Origin: Pseudobacteroides sp.
GTDB lineage: Bacteria; Bacillota; Clostridia; Acetivibrionales; DSM-2933
DNA: 64,000 bases
Reading direction: 5' to 3'
NCBI RefSeq assembly: GCF_036567765.1
Contig: NZ_DATCTU010000121.1
Span: forward strand, 62,001-126,000
The stretch's first letter is position 1. The number at the start of each line of letters is the position of its first letter. This document shows positions 9,852 to 19,573 of the stretch, in pieces. The position numbers were made by a program, and so were the translations under genes. Under the pieces are notes generated by a model. It did no database searches. It saw only the letters and a program-made list of their open reading frames with translations, and was not told where the DNA came from.

Positions 9852-11753
9852 TTAACAGCCATACCTATCTTGAAAATCCGTGCGAAAAAAAGTGAACCTT
9901 GAGTCATACTTTGGTTCATCAAGTCTTTCACCAGACGGTGAATTCCGAAATGCAAACGTAACTTTATCCAAATTATCAATCATGCAAAATAAAACAAGTG
10001 CATTCTTCTGCAGATTGGAATAGCTTGCTTTATCGCTTCTTATAAGAGGCCATTCACTAACATATGTACCATCATATTGAAGTCCATAAAATACCGTCAG
10101 TCCATAAGGCCGCTTATCTGTTTCCAATGATATATAGCTTTGAATAAAGCTTTTTTCAGGTACCGGCAAATTTTGTGCCAAATCCGAAACCTTCCAAGCC
10201 TCACCTTTATAAGGTGTTCTGAGCTTTGAAATCCGATCTAAGTCAAAGTTCATCATATCAACTCTAACAACAAAGGAGTATTCCACCTGTCCTTTATCTT
10301 TAAACCCCAGCTTAACTCCATATATATACTCCCCGCCATCAACAGGTGCCTGAAAATATAAAACCCCATTGATTATGCTTGGTTCAGGGGATTCAAACTG
10401 CGCCCTTCTGCCTTCCTTGTAAACTGTAAGTCCTATCAAGGTAAAATCATGTTTCCTGTCAATTTTTATCTTTTGTGTACTTATTGACATCTGCTGTCTT
10501 GAACTTATGTTAACTATATTGTCAGGATTGTATTTCATCTCTAGCGGATTTACTGAATCAGCATTGACAGAATTCCATGAATAAGTCCCAACCACCGCCT
10601 TCTTTGTCTTTTCATATTCAGCACTTATATAAATATTCGGCGGAGAGCTGGCACCAATTCCAACACCAGCTCCTAAATATAGAGCTCCTACTATAACGGC
10701 TATAAACAAAGCTGCAGATAACAGCACCATAGCTTTCGACTTTTTTCCATGGTTCATGATAGCCGTAAGCCGATCTTTGAGGCTCTGCTTCTCTTCATAC
10801 ATAGTTGCCTGTAATTGTACCGAGTTATATTTGCCGCCAGCTGCCACATCTATAAGCGTATCCCCATAGTCCTGCTTTTCTTTAACACTAAGATTCTTTA
10901 TAACTGCTTCGTCACAAGCCAATTCGCAGGCATGACCGATTTCTTTTCTTATAAGGTACATCAGCGGATTAAACCAGTGAATAGCTTGAGCTATCATTGT
11001 CAGCCACTTTATAGCTATGTCAAACCGCTTCATATGATTAATCTCATGAAGCAGAATAAACTTTATTTGTTTCTCGGAAAAGTCTGTGTCGGGAATTATA
11101 ACACAGGGCCTTGCAATGCCAATAAGCATTGGGGCTTTCACATATCGGTTGCGAAAAAGTTTCAACCTGTACCCCCTTAATAAATTATTTAAAGTTTGAC
11201 TTTGTTCATCCGAAGCAGGTCTGTTTGCTTTTCTTATTTGCTTTAAAAATCTTAGGTATCCCGTAAGATTGTAACTAAGAAAAAACATAATGCCCAATAT
11301 CCAAATCAGCATAGAATATTTATAAAAAATATCCTTTAGCATATCTATGAAATTAAATTTACTATCTGCAGTACCCGCGGCCGACTTTTCATTGGAATTG
11401 GGCTGACTAGATGAGATAGATATATCAGATAAATCATATGCTTTGGGAAAATTATTTGAATGGTGTAAATCCGGATTTATCTTTTCGATGTTTGTTTTTT
11501 CGATTATAGTACGCATAGAGCTTGCACCATTATTTGTAGCATTACTCTTATAAAACAGTTCATTAACAATGCTGCTCTCAAAAGAAAAAGGAACCAGAAA
11601 CCTAAAAATTACTACAATCCAAAGTAGATACTGCATGGTTTTTGATACTTTATGCCTTATTAGCGGCTTTACGGCAAGTATTATTAAGGCAAGAATACTG
11701 CCTGACAATGAAAGGGACAAAACCAGCTTTATGACATCATTCATCCTTGTCAC
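9852..11753 (-). CDS. BlaR1-type M56 sensor/antirepressor peptidase, C-terminus frameshifted
   Basis: 633 residues as read. Four N-terminal membrane segments surround a zinc-peptidase motif HEINH (H236, E237, H240) typical of BlaR1/MecR1. Another membrane helix lies at about 345-365, and an extracytoplasmic domain follows that is not a recognisable penicillin-binding domain, so the signal may not be a beta-lactam. The gene overlaps the BlaI repressor gene by 17 bases. The C-terminal reading breaks at a run of seven A (plus strand, 9885-9891 region). Removing one base continues FTFFARIFKIGMAVKANTDW to WLIDDQGY, ending at 9773, a natural-looking end. The frameshift could be a sequencing error, a real mutation or slippage. 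Confidence 0.88.
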   Translation of the reverse strand: MTRMNDVIKLVLSLSLSGSILALIILAVKPLIRHKVSKTMQYLLWIVVIFRFLVPFSFESSIVNELFYKSNATNNGASSMRTIIEKTNIEKINPDLHHSNNFPKAYDLSDISISSSQPNSNEKSAAGTADSKFNFIDMLKDIFYKYSMLIWILGIMFFLSYNLTGYLRFLKQIRKANRPASDEQSQTLNNLLRGYRLKLFRNRYVKAPMLIGIARPCVIIPDTDFSEKQIKFILLHEINHMKRFDIAIKWLTMIAQAIHWFNPLMYLIRKEIGHACELACDEAVIKNLSVKEKQDYGDTLIDVAAGGKYNSVQLQATMYEEKQSLKDRLTAIMNHGKKSKAMVLLSAALFIAVIVGALYLGAGVGIGASSPPNIYISAEYEKTKKAVVGTYSWNSVNADSVNPLEMKYNPDNIVNISSRQQMSISTQKIKIDRKHDFTLIGLTVYKEGRRAQFESPEPSIINGVLYFQAPVDGGEYIYGVKLGFKDKGQVEYSFVVRVDMMNFDLDRISKLRTPYKGEAWKVSDLAQNLPVPEKSFIQSYISLETDKRPYGLTVFYGLQYDGTYVSEWPLIRSDKASYSNLQKNALVLFCMIDNLDKVTFAFRNSPSGERLDEPKYDSRFTFFRTDFQDRYGC

Positions 11754-12120
11754 CTACTTTAAACATATTCTGAAGTTCTTCAATATCCGACTTATTTAGT
11801 TTCTTGCTTCCCAATAAAGATGCCACAAGCTTTTTAGCACTGCCGGCAAACAACCGGTCAATCAGGTTCTGGGTGGAGTACTCGTTATATTCCGCCTCAC
11901 TAACTAAAGGCTTGTAATAGAACACATCCCTTTTAGTCGCTAAAACTACCCCTTTTTCGCACAACCTGCGAAGCAACGTTTTTATGGTGGAAGTTTCCCA
12001 ACTGCTTTTTTGTTCAAGTGGTTTTCTTATATCGGTAATAGGAAGCTCGCACCCCGCCTCCCACAAAACACGCATAACCTCAACTTCAGAATCTGTTATC
12101 TTTGCTGCTAATGAATCCAT
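11737..12120 (-). CDS. BlaI/MecI-family transcriptional repressor
   Basis: 127 residues forming a winged-helix repressor. It starts ITDSEVEVMRVLWEAG, has the recognition region WETSTIKTLLRRLCEKG and a C-terminal dimerisation helix. It should bind the two palindromes just upstream of its own start and be inactivated by cleavage when the BlaR1 partner is activated. It is the first gene of the blaI-blaR1 pair and overlaps it by 17 bases. Confidence 0.93.
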   Translation of the reverse strand: MDSLAAKITDSEVEVMRVLWEAGCELPITDIRKPLEQKSSWETSTIKTLLRRLCEKGVVLATKRDVFYYKPLVSEAEYNEYSTQNLIDRLFAGSAKKLVASLLGSKKLNKSDIEELQNMFKVGDKDE

Positions 12121-12135
12121 ATAATTTCCTCCCTT

Positions 12136-12175
12136 TAGGTTACATTCGTAACCTAATACCAGTTTACAACTGTAA
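12136..12175 (-). promoter_or_regulatory. Two BlaI-type operator palindromes
   Basis: The first palindrome (12136-12155) has 8-base perfect arms TAGGTTAC and GTAACCTA around ATTC. The second (12164-12175) is TTACAACTGTAA, the TTACA-N2-TGTAA form used by BlaI/MecI repressors. Their centres are 24 bases apart. They lie directly upstream of the repressor gene, which predicts autoregulation of the blaI-blaR1 operon. Confidence 0.8.
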
Positions 12176-12206
12176 CCCCCGTTTTGTCAAGGCTTTCTCC
12201 AATAAA

Positions 12207-12245
12207 CAAAGACAGGTAAGATTTATGACCTTACCTGCCTCTTTG
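12207..12245 (-). terminator. Probable terminator of the rhomboid gene
   Basis: An imperfect hairpin (CAGGTAAG with CTTACCTG, extended by CAAAG/CTTTG) sits just past the rhomboid gene stop on the minus strand and separates it from the blaI operators. Confidence 0.65.
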
Positions 12246-12273
12246 CATAAATATTTTATCTTATGAAATTAAA

Positions 12274-13836
12274 TCAGTATCCTAACTTTTTCAAGTATCC
12301 GTCGATTTCCGATATAGCCTTATAAATTGCATCATTACTATTCTTCAATTTTTTCGCTTCATTTACCTCATTCCTGGAATTTTGATACTGACCCATCTCA
12401 TAGTAAAGAAATGCAGAAAAATACCGCCCTCTCAAAGGGTCAAACTCCGTCAACTTTTTTGAATGGTTTAATGCTTCTTCCTTATTCCCCGTAACATATT
12501 CAGTCCAGGCCAAGTACCAATATGCAGCAGATTTACTGACGTCATCCGCTTTTTCCAATTCTATTATCTCCTTGCCGACCTTTTTAACTTCGCTCCACTT
12601 CTGGCTTACGTAGAGCTCCTCCATGGCATTTATCTTTAATGTTAAAGTGCTTTTTGTACTATTAAAACCATAAAACAAGCTTGATGCAAGCATTACAACA
12701 ATAATTGCAATATAGATAAATCTGTTTAAGTACCATTTTGCTATATTAGAAGTTGATACCGCACCTGTAGCTAAAAATCCGCCTATGAGACCACCGATAT
12801 GTGCAAAATTATCTATTCCCGATCTGGAAAACCCGTATGCAAGGTTAATAACTATAGTAATAAGCACATTCGCACCAAAATACGCTCTGAAAAGGGCCGG
12901 CCTCTGCAAACCTAAATAAAGCAGTGAGCCAAGCAGTCCAAATATAGCACCGGAAGCTCCAGCCCCCCAACTCATGGAGAATAAAAAGCTTGCTATGTTT
13001 CCTGCAATACCTGCGATCAAATAAATGGCCAAAAATTTTACATGCCCGAATAACCTTTCGACGATACTTAGTGCATATAGTGAATAACAATTCAGAAAAA
13101 TATGCATCTCATCAAGATGCAAGAATATCGGAGTAATAAACCTCCAATATTCACCTGCTAATATTTGTCCATTTTCTTTTGCACCAAATTTGAGCAATAG
13201 AATGTCAAAACCTTCTCCCGATTTAATCGAATATAATTTTATTGCTGCAAAAATAATTATGTTCAAAGCAATAAATAAATATGTCAGTATTGGTGCCTTG
13301 GCTTCAAGTTTTATTTGAAACTCCTTCTTCTTTTGAATGATAACATCCTCAATATCATTGTTTTCAGTTTCCTTATAAATGCCTTCCTTCAGAGTAGACT
13401 TTATTGTTTTACTAATCCCCATGTCTGTTAATGGGAGCTTGAAATGCTTTTCAACCGATTTGCTTTCTAAGTTTACACTTAAGCATTTTACATATTTTTT
13501 ACCTATGGGCTTTAACAGCTGTGCGGATCTTATGGCATCAAGCTTATCTCTGTCAGGATACGAACTGAAAATAAATACTTCATAAAGATATTGTGCTACC
13601 CCGACTTCCGTTTGCTGAATGGTATTCTGGTTGCCTTTAAGTCTTTCTTTTATGTCTTGAGCAGTAAACATATCCCCATCCAACAATTCCACGATTACCA
13701 AGGACCCGTAAGCGTCTTTTGTAAGAATGTTTATCTGATCATATATCCTATACCTGCCGTCTGCATCCTGCAATGGCATAAAGTCACGGTCTTTAACCAA
13801 AGTCTGTAATAGTGAATAAGTAAATTCTCTTTTCAT
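12274..13836 (-). CDS. GluP-like rhomboid intramembrane serine protease with TPR-like tail
   Basis: 520 residues. A soluble N-terminal domain (about 1-180) precedes roughly seven membrane helices. The catalytic dyad is visible: S295 in GASGAIFG and H346 in NFAHIGGLIGG. The C-terminal 120 residues are helical repeats of TPR type. This order (N-domain, rhomboid core, TPR) matches the Bacillus GluP/YqgP class, which cleaves membrane proteins and helps membrane protein quality control. The start is supported by AGAGGTGG upstream. It appears to be a single-gene transcript ending at the hairpin downstream. Confidence 0.92.
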   Translation of the reverse strand: MKREFTYSLLQTLVKDRDFMPLQDADGRYRIYDQINILTKDAYGSLVIVELLDGDMFTAQDIKERLKGNQNTIQQTEVGVAQYLYEVFIFSSYPDRDKLDAIRSAQLLKPIGKKYVKCLSVNLESKSVEKHFKLPLTDMGISKTIKSTLKEGIYKETENNDIEDVIIQKKKEFQIKLEAKAPILTYLFIALNIIIFAAIKLYSIKSGEGFDILLLKFGAKENGQILAGEYWRFITPIFLHLDEMHIFLNCYSLYALSIVERLFGHVKFLAIYLIAGIAGNIASFLFSMSWGAGASGAIFGLLGSLLYLGLQRPALFRAYFGANVLITIVINLAYGFSRSGIDNFAHIGGLIGGFLATGAVSTSNIAKWYLNRFIYIAIIVVMLASSLFYGFNSTKSTLTLKINAMEELYVSQKWSEVKKVGKEIIELEKADDVSKSAAYWYLAWTEYVTGNKEEALNHSKKLTEFDPLRGRYFSAFLYYEMGQYQNSRNEVNEAKKLKNSNDAIYKAISEIDGYLKKLGY

Positions 13837-14063
13837 CTGCCACCTCTAATTTTGATAAATCGCTTAATATCTAGCTAAATCATATTTCATCTATTATAAC
13901 ATTGATTATGGGTAAAATTGCGTCAATTTTATAAAATCTTATATATTAAAATCAATATAATCATAAATTCTTTTGAGGGAAAGCCTATGTTAATCATGTA
14001 TAATAATTGTCTTGCTAGAGCATATTTGTATTATAATGTAATATATGGATAGGAGGAAACAAG

Positions 14064-15929
14064 ATGAAACTTCTGCCGCTGGAAAAGCTTGGGGCACGAG
14101 AAGTATCGCCCGGAGTAGTGGAATTTGGCATGCCGCTGCCCTGGGTTTCTGCAAAGAACGGTTATAAAATGTGGGTTAGGGTAATCCATGAAAAGGATCA
14201 ATTCTTACAGGAAATTAATCCTTGTGATTTTGAGATGACTTACTCATATGACCAGGAATTGGGAGACTACTGGTCCTGCAAGGTTAATATATACAATTCT
14301 TCAGGAACTCATCCCAAATCTTCCTGGGGCACTACAGGCAAGTACGTTTACAGATATATGCTCAGGGACTCACAAACACATGAGATGATAGACTGGATAG
14401 TTTGTCCGTTTGCCCGGGAGTTTTCTACAGGTAAGATGTCAGCTATTACATTATCCTATGAGCCTCACACTTGGAGTGAGAATGAGGAAAGCTGGTGTGT
14501 TCCTGCAATAAATGACCTGATAATGTACGAATTAATGCTTGGTGAATTCGGCGGAGGGATTGATGGCACCATAGAAAAGCTGGACTATCTTAAAGATCTG
14601 GGTGTTAACTGTTTAGAGCTGATGCCGGTATCCAATGTACTAAGCACCATCGATTGGGGCTATCTTCCCGTAGGATATTTCGGTGTTGATGAGAGATTCG
14701 GCAAAAGGAGAGATATGCAGCGTTTGGTTGATGCTGCCCATCAGCGTGGCATAGCAGTTATTCTCGATTCGGTTTACGGTCATACCAGTGATATCTTTAC
14801 CTACTCATATGTTTATAAAAAACTAAAATTTAGTGAAAATCCCTTTATGGGCCCATTTTCCAAGGACTACTTCGGAGAAAGTACTGATTACAACAGAGAG
14901 TTTACCCGAAACTTTTTCTTTACAGTCAATAACCACTGGCTAGATTGTTATCATGTTGACGGCTTCCGATATGACTGTGTACCTAATTTTTGGGATGGTC
15001 CAACCGGAAACGGATATGCAAACCTGACCTACAGCACATATCAATTGGTTAAAAGCAATGCCAATTCAGACAATCATTGGAAGAGGTTCAAAAATGGAGA
15101 CTATATAAACCTTATACAATGTGCCGAGCAGCTTGAAGGTCCCGAAGAAATTATTGAGAAAACGTACAGCAACTGTACATGGCAAAACGAAACCCTTGGT
15201 GCTGCACAAGCAGTAGCCGGCGGAGACTTTGACCACATAACAAGCCTGGGTTATAGATTCGGACTATTAAGCTATCCCGAAGAAACCAATACTAACAATG
15301 ACAGGCTCAAGAAGACTGCGTTACAGTATATTGAAAACCATGACCATAAAAGATTTATATGTAATTTTAAAATGATCAAAAAGGACAATGAGCTGCTTAG
15401 CGAGGGAAGCAGAGATGTCTGGTATAAGATACAGCCCTATTTAATGGGTTTATTTACATCGAAGGGAATCCCTCTTCTTTGGCAGGGAGAAGAGTTCGGA
15501 GAAAATTACTACGTGCCAAACAGCGGCTGGGGGAGGGTTATGCTCTACAGGCCTGTACGTTGGGACTATTTCTATGATGATATAGGTAAGGAAATAATCG
15601 GGCTCGTGAGAAGATTAACGACGATAAGGGCAAAAAATTCTCAATTCAGACAGGGCAAGCACTATTTCTATAACCATTATGACAATTATCAGATTAAGGG
15701 AGTATTGATGTTCTCGCGTGAATATGAGAATAAGTTCAGCCTTATTGCACTGAATTTCAGTGATAGTGACCAAACCATCCCCTTTTGTTTCCCTTATAAT
15801 GGAACTTATAGGGAAGAATTGTATGGAGATTCAGATGATGCTCTCAATTTGAAAAATGTCCTTTCGGGAGCCGATTGGAATTTAGTCATCCCAAGCAATT
15901 TTGGCCGTATATGGACTGTAAACTTTTAG
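14064..15929 (+). CDS. GH13 alpha-glucan-active enzyme (branching enzyme/amylase-like), cytoplasmic
   Basis: 621 residues without a signal peptide. An N-terminal beta-sandwich (about 1-140) precedes the TIM barrel. All four GH13 regions are present: DSVYGH (D235, H240), GFRYD with nucleophile D304, QCAEQ with acid/base E355 and NHD with D427. A C-terminal beta domain ends the protein. The domain order suggests action on alpha-glucan such as glycogen or maltooligosaccharide inside the cell. Hydrolase, branching or trehalose-forming activity cannot be told apart from the motifs alone. The start has a strong GGAGG seven bases upstream. It is monocistronic, with its own terminator. Confidence 0.88.
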   Translation: MKLLPLEKLGAREVSPGVVEFGMPLPWVSAKNGYKMWVRVIHEKDQFLQEINPCDFEMTYSYDQELGDYWSCKVNIYNSSGTHPKSSWGTTGKYVYRYMLRDSQTHEMIDWIVCPFAREFSTGKMSAITLSYEPHTWSENEESWCVPAINDLIMYELMLGEFGGGIDGTIEKLDYLKDLGVNCLELMPVSNVLSTIDWGYLPVGYFGVDERFGKRRDMQRLVDAAHQRGIAVILDSVYGHTSDIFTYSYVYKKLKFSENPFMGPFSKDYFGESTDYNREFTRNFFFTVNNHWLDCYHVDGFRYDCVPNFWDGPTGNGYANLTYSTYQLVKSNANSDNHWKRFKNGDYINLIQCAEQLEGPEEIIEKTYSNCTWQNETLGAAQAVAGGDFDHITSLGYRFGLLSYPEETNTNNDRLKKTALQYIENHDHKRFICNFKMIKKDNELLSEGSRDVWYKIQPYLMGLFTSKGIPLLWQGEEFGENYYVPNSGWGRVMLYRPVRWDYFYDDIGKEIIGLVRRLTTIRAKNSQFRQGKHYFYNHYDNYQIKGVLMFSREYENKFSLIALNFSDSDQTIPFCFPYNGTYREELYGDSDDALNLKNVLSGADWNLVIPSNFGRIWTVNF

Positions 15930-15979
15930 CAATACCCAGGTATGGAAACAATTATAAAACTCAGTTGTTATTTTATTAG

Positions 15980-16019
15980 GGAGATGCAAAACTAAAAATT
16001 CGTTTTGCATCTCCTTTTT
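15980..16019 (+). terminator. Rho-independent terminator after the GH13 gene
   Basis: A twelve-base stem (GGAGATGCAAAA / TTTTGCATCTCC) is followed by a T run. It can also serve the convergent minus-strand gene. Confidence 0.9.
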
Positions 16020-16049
16020 ATGGATTATAGCTTTAGAAAATACTATGGT

Positions 16050-17324
16050 TTATGATAACTCTTTTAAACTTGTAGATGTTTGCTCTTCTTTTGGCAGCAG
16101 ATAAAAGTCTTTATAGTTTAATGTATTTTTATACTGCTTTACAACATTTGAAGGTAACCCTTTTTCATAATATGTAAGATTAACACTGTCAATGCCTTTA
16201 TCATAGCTCATTGTGCCTGAATAATAAACCTTTCCTTCATAAATAAATTTCATAAACACAGTATCGCAGCCAACTACAAATCCATAATTATCTTGGACTA
16301 TATTATACATATACTCTTTTCTTTTTGCATCATCTAAAGAATTCATCAAATCTAGTGCCTTTTTATCTGTAGCAATTACCATTATCATTCCTTCCTCAGA
16401 ACCGAGGTGGTAAGGATCCGGCCACATACCGTCTATAACCGATACTTTAGTCATACCGTTTAACTGACTCTTTACTTCTTCATAGCCATCTGCATTGCCT
16501 TTTGGTGCTTCAGAAATTATATCAACATGCTGGTTTTCGGGATCCCAACTAACAGTTTGTCCGAGTGACTCCGATACAAATCTGACAGGTACCATGGTTC
16601 TGCCTTGATTTAAAGCAGGCGGAACATCAATCTCTATATCTTCTCCATTAATATTCGCTATTTTTTTGTTTATGCTAATCTTTACTGTTGTATTTCCTTT
16701 GACTGCTGTTACGGTTTTGCTTTTATCATCCCATGATATATTAGCTCCAAGTGCTTCAAAAATTGAACGCATAGGCAGCATTATCCTGCCATCTTTATTG
16801 ATGGGAAGCACATCAGGGTATAGGAGTTCTCCATCTACACGCACACTTATTCCTGTAAGCTTTTTGAATTCTTCCGCTTGCTTTATTGAATCCAGATCCT
16901 TATCCTTTAGCAAAGCATTCTTCTCTGTAATTTCCAGAGTTAAAAGCTGCTTCACGTACTCTATGGCATTGTCTTTTTTTCCAAGCTTAGCACATGCACA
17001 TGCTGCATTATAAATGGCTATTTTATTTCTAGGATTAAGCTTAAGCTGCTCTACTAATACATCATATGCTTTGTCAATTTTTCCAAGTCGAAAATATGCC
17101 ATTGATTTAAATTCATAGGCTGCCATATGAGTTTTATCTTTTGCAAATAGCTGATCTGTCACGCTTATGCTCTCTTCAAATTTACCTTCTTGGCTTAAAA
17201 TGCTCATCTTTTGAAGAAGCTCTGAAATTTCCGCATCCAACGAATATGCATAATTGAAAGATACTCCAAATATGACAAAAACTATTGACAAAACTGCAAT
17301 TACTCTTCTAGTACCAGTATTCAT
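16050..17324 (-). CDS. Secreted TPR protein with copper-amine-oxidase-N (stalk) domain
   Basis: About 424 residues. The second of two nearby ATGs is preferred because GGGGG is six bases before it and abuts the first. A signal peptide ends near residue 27. TPR-like helices cover about 30-135. A paired stalk domain follows (about 155-270), with the signatures DGRIMLPMRSIFEALG and GRTMVPVRFVSESLG typical of the copper amine oxidase N-terminal-like repeats of Firmicutes surface proteins. The C-terminal 150 residues are unrecognised. The role is probably at the cell surface; no enzyme activity can be assigned. Confidence 0.85.
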   Translation of the reverse strand: MNTGTRRVIAVLSIVFVIFGVSFNYAYSLDAEISELLQKMSILSQEGKFEESISVTDQLFAKDKTHMAAYEFKSMAYFRLGKIDKAYDVLVEQLKLNPRNKIAIYNAACACAKLGKKDNAIEYVKQLLTLEITEKNALLKDKDLDSIKQAEEFKKLTGISVRVDGELLYPDVLPINKDGRIMLPMRSIFEALGANISWDDKSKTVTAVKGNTTVKISINKKIANINGEDIEIDVPPALNQGRTMVPVRFVSESLGQTVSWDPENQHVDIISEAPKGNADGYEEVKSQLNGMTKVSVIDGMWPDPYHLGSEEGMIMVIATDKKALDLMNSLDDAKRKEYMYNIVQDNYGFVVGCDTVFMKFIYEGKVYYSGTMSYDKGIDSVNLTYYEKGLPSNVVKQYKNTLNYKDFYLLPKEEQTSTSLKELS

Positions 17325-17510
17325 TTTCATCCCCCTTTTGTTTTCCTGTTATTATAATAAGTATTTTGTATAAGTTTTGCAATAAATATTTTCATTAGTA
17401 TTCTGATGTATGACATTACAGTCCCTTATCTATAATATCTGCTAAGATAAACTTAAGTTTTTACCGAAATTTATAATGGGTACTAAATTTTTCGTTTGGA
17501 GGCTAAAAAA

Positions 17511-17954
17511 ATGGATATTGACTTTGATAAGATAAAAAAAGAGGTTATAAACTGCTGTAAAACATCGGCAGGCTGCCCTATTTGTTCAAAAAACAAATGT
17601 CTGGTGGGCTTCAGCAAAATAGTTATGGATTACTATTTTGAGAGTCAAAATACAGTATTACCTCATGCCATGGAAAAAGTACCGAAAGAGGATTTTAAAT
17701 CATACAGACCGGAGGATTTGGTAGATGCAATAACCGAAATTTTATTGCAATGCAGACAGTGCGATATAGATCATGAAAGGGACTGTGTAATAAACGTTAT
17801 TAGAGTATGTATTGAAACAGCTCTGCTTGGAAAAAACATGGGCAAGTACGAAGGTAATTCTCTATCTTATATAGTAAGGGTAATTGAATTCAATCCCGAA
17901 ATTGGAAACAAGTTGATGGAAAGATATAAAGAAGCAAAATCCCTATTTAAATAA
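17511..17954 (+). CDS. Hypothetical Cys-rich cytoplasmic protein
   Basis: 147 residues; the ATG at 17511 is chosen because GGAGG lies eight bases upstream, in preference to a TTG at 17496. The protein has two Cys clusters: CC-x6-CPIC-x4-C near residues 15-30, and CRQC-x7-C near 85-95. These could bind zinc or an iron-sulfur cluster. It is mostly helical, without signal or membrane segments. No family was recognised. It is flanked by divergent promoter space and a terminator, so it is transcribed alone. Confidence 0.75.
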   Translation: MDIDFDKIKKEVINCCKTSAGCPICSKNKCLVGFSKIVMDYYFESQNTVLPHAMEKVPKEDFKSYRPEDLVDAITEILLQCRQCDIDHERDCVINVIRVCIETALLGKNMGKYEGNSLSYIVRVIEFNPEIGNKLMERYKEAKSLFK

Positions 17955-17987
17955 ATTTACACCATAGCTTTTAGGACATTGACAAAA

Positions 17988-18020
17988 GCTCAAAACCTCT
18001 TTCATTAAAAGGTTTTGAGC
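17988..18020 (+). terminator. Terminator of the Cys-rich hypothetical gene
   Basis: The stem GCTCAAAACCT with AGGTTTTGAGC is followed by TATATTTAT. It may also end the minus-strand pseudogene transcript. Confidence 0.8.
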
Positions 18021-18067
18021 TATATTTATATCTGGCAAGCTTTGGTGTATTCCAAAAAGGTAGATTA

Positions 18068-19515
18068 TTACATACCTACATCGGGATAGCTTGAAACCGT
18101 TGCATTAAAATGCGTGGCAATTATAATAACATCACTGATATTTATCGCACCATCCTGTACGCCGCCTTTTGAAATATCACCTGCCCATAAAGCAATCGGA
18201 TTTATGGAAGAAAACAGCTCAATATTCCCTCTTACCGAAACATTCCTTATTTCCCGGGATAAATAGTTGATTTTGCTGATCTTGACAGTATAACCGTTGG
18301 TATTTAATGGGACGTTTTTAATTTCAAAATAGCCCTTTGTATCAGTCATTGCTTTAAGTCCGGTGTCTTCCAATTCAATGCTAAAGCCCGAGTTAATCAA
18401 TTCCCCTGAACTTTGTGCAAAATTGAAATCATGTTTTACATAGCCTGAAACAGTATATGTCTTTGCTTCGGTTGGTGTGGGAGTAGCAAACTTCGTTGGC
18501 GTAGGCGGTACGATCGTAGCATTTGCATCAATATAGTTTGCTCTAATACATGTGCAAGTTATCGACATTGTCAGCTTGACAGAGGAGCTGTAAGCATTAT
18601 CAAGTCCGCTTATATCCCCTATCCATGGCAAATCCTTTCAGTGTTCCTCCAATCCTTAATTATCGAGGGTAAAAGCTTACTATACTTAAAATCGTTTTCA
18701 GTGCTGCCTTCTCCCTGATACCATATGGCTCCCTTTATTCTATAAGGTAAAACAGGTGCTATCATTCCGTTTTAAAGCCCAGTCAGTGAATTAGAATTAA
18801 CCTGAAGGTTATTGAGTTCCTGAGTATAATCCGGAAAGGTTCCGAGAATGTCCCTGCTCATCCAATACTCTATTTTTGTACCACCGACTGCTGAAAGGAT
18901 TATCCCTACCGGAACATACAGCTCTGTACTTAACTTACGTGCGAAGAAATAGCCTACAGCTGTCTGATTTTGTGCTGTTGCAGGTGAGCAAGCCAGCCAC
19001 TTGCATTGATCGGGATAGCTGAATTTATCCTGAGGAGTACCTGCATATCCATATGGAACATTGAAGAAGCGTATGTTGGGGTAATTTGCATTCTGAATTT
19101 CAGTGGTTGGGTTTAGAGCATCACGAAGCTGAAGCACTATATTGGATTAACCTGTGCAAAACCATACTTCACCAAAGAGAATATCCTTTATTGAAGCTGT
19201 CTTTGATGCAGTCACTTTCATCTCATAAGGCCCGCCTTTTGAGAAAGGTCCGATTTTAACCATCCACTTCCCATCTGAGCCGGCTGTACATGTAGAAATT
19301 CTGCCCCCAATTTCAACTGTAACCGTTTCACCAGGTGCAGTCCAACCCCAAACAGGGTTTTCTACATCCCTCTGAAGCACCATATGATCTGCAAACATTG
19401 AGTGGATAAAGGGTTTATCAAGGTATGCCTCTACAGTATCCAAGCTGCCCATATTTGCCGAGACAAATATTATAACAAAAGCGATCACAATAGAAATTCT
19501 TCTCACCAGTTTCAT
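18068..19515 (-). pseudogene. Broken sialate-O-acetylesterase-like gene with X-module and half a dockerin
   Basis: From 19515 down: signal peptide, then FADHMVLQRDVENPVWGWT and an Ig-like N-domain ending FGEVWFCTG. An in-frame TAA (19147-19149) stands where the GQSNM active-site motif needs Gln. The same frame continues SN-x-VLQLRDALNP to SAVGGTKIEYWMSRD. It meets a second in-frame TAA (18772-18774) where Tyr is expected, and goes on NGMIAPVLPY...AIWYQGEGSTEN. Then the frame changes near 18630 and most of the esterase C-terminus is missing. The last part is a Thr/Pro linker, an X-module (VSGYVKHDFNF...GYFEIKNVP) and only one dockerin repeat (GDISKGGVQDGAINISDV) fused to the normal end. The product was once a cellulosomal esterase and is now non-functional. 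Confidence 0.87.
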
Positions 19516-19573
19516 AAAAACTCACCCAAACATGTTTTATAAATCTAAAATATGTGATGATTAAAATAGTTTA

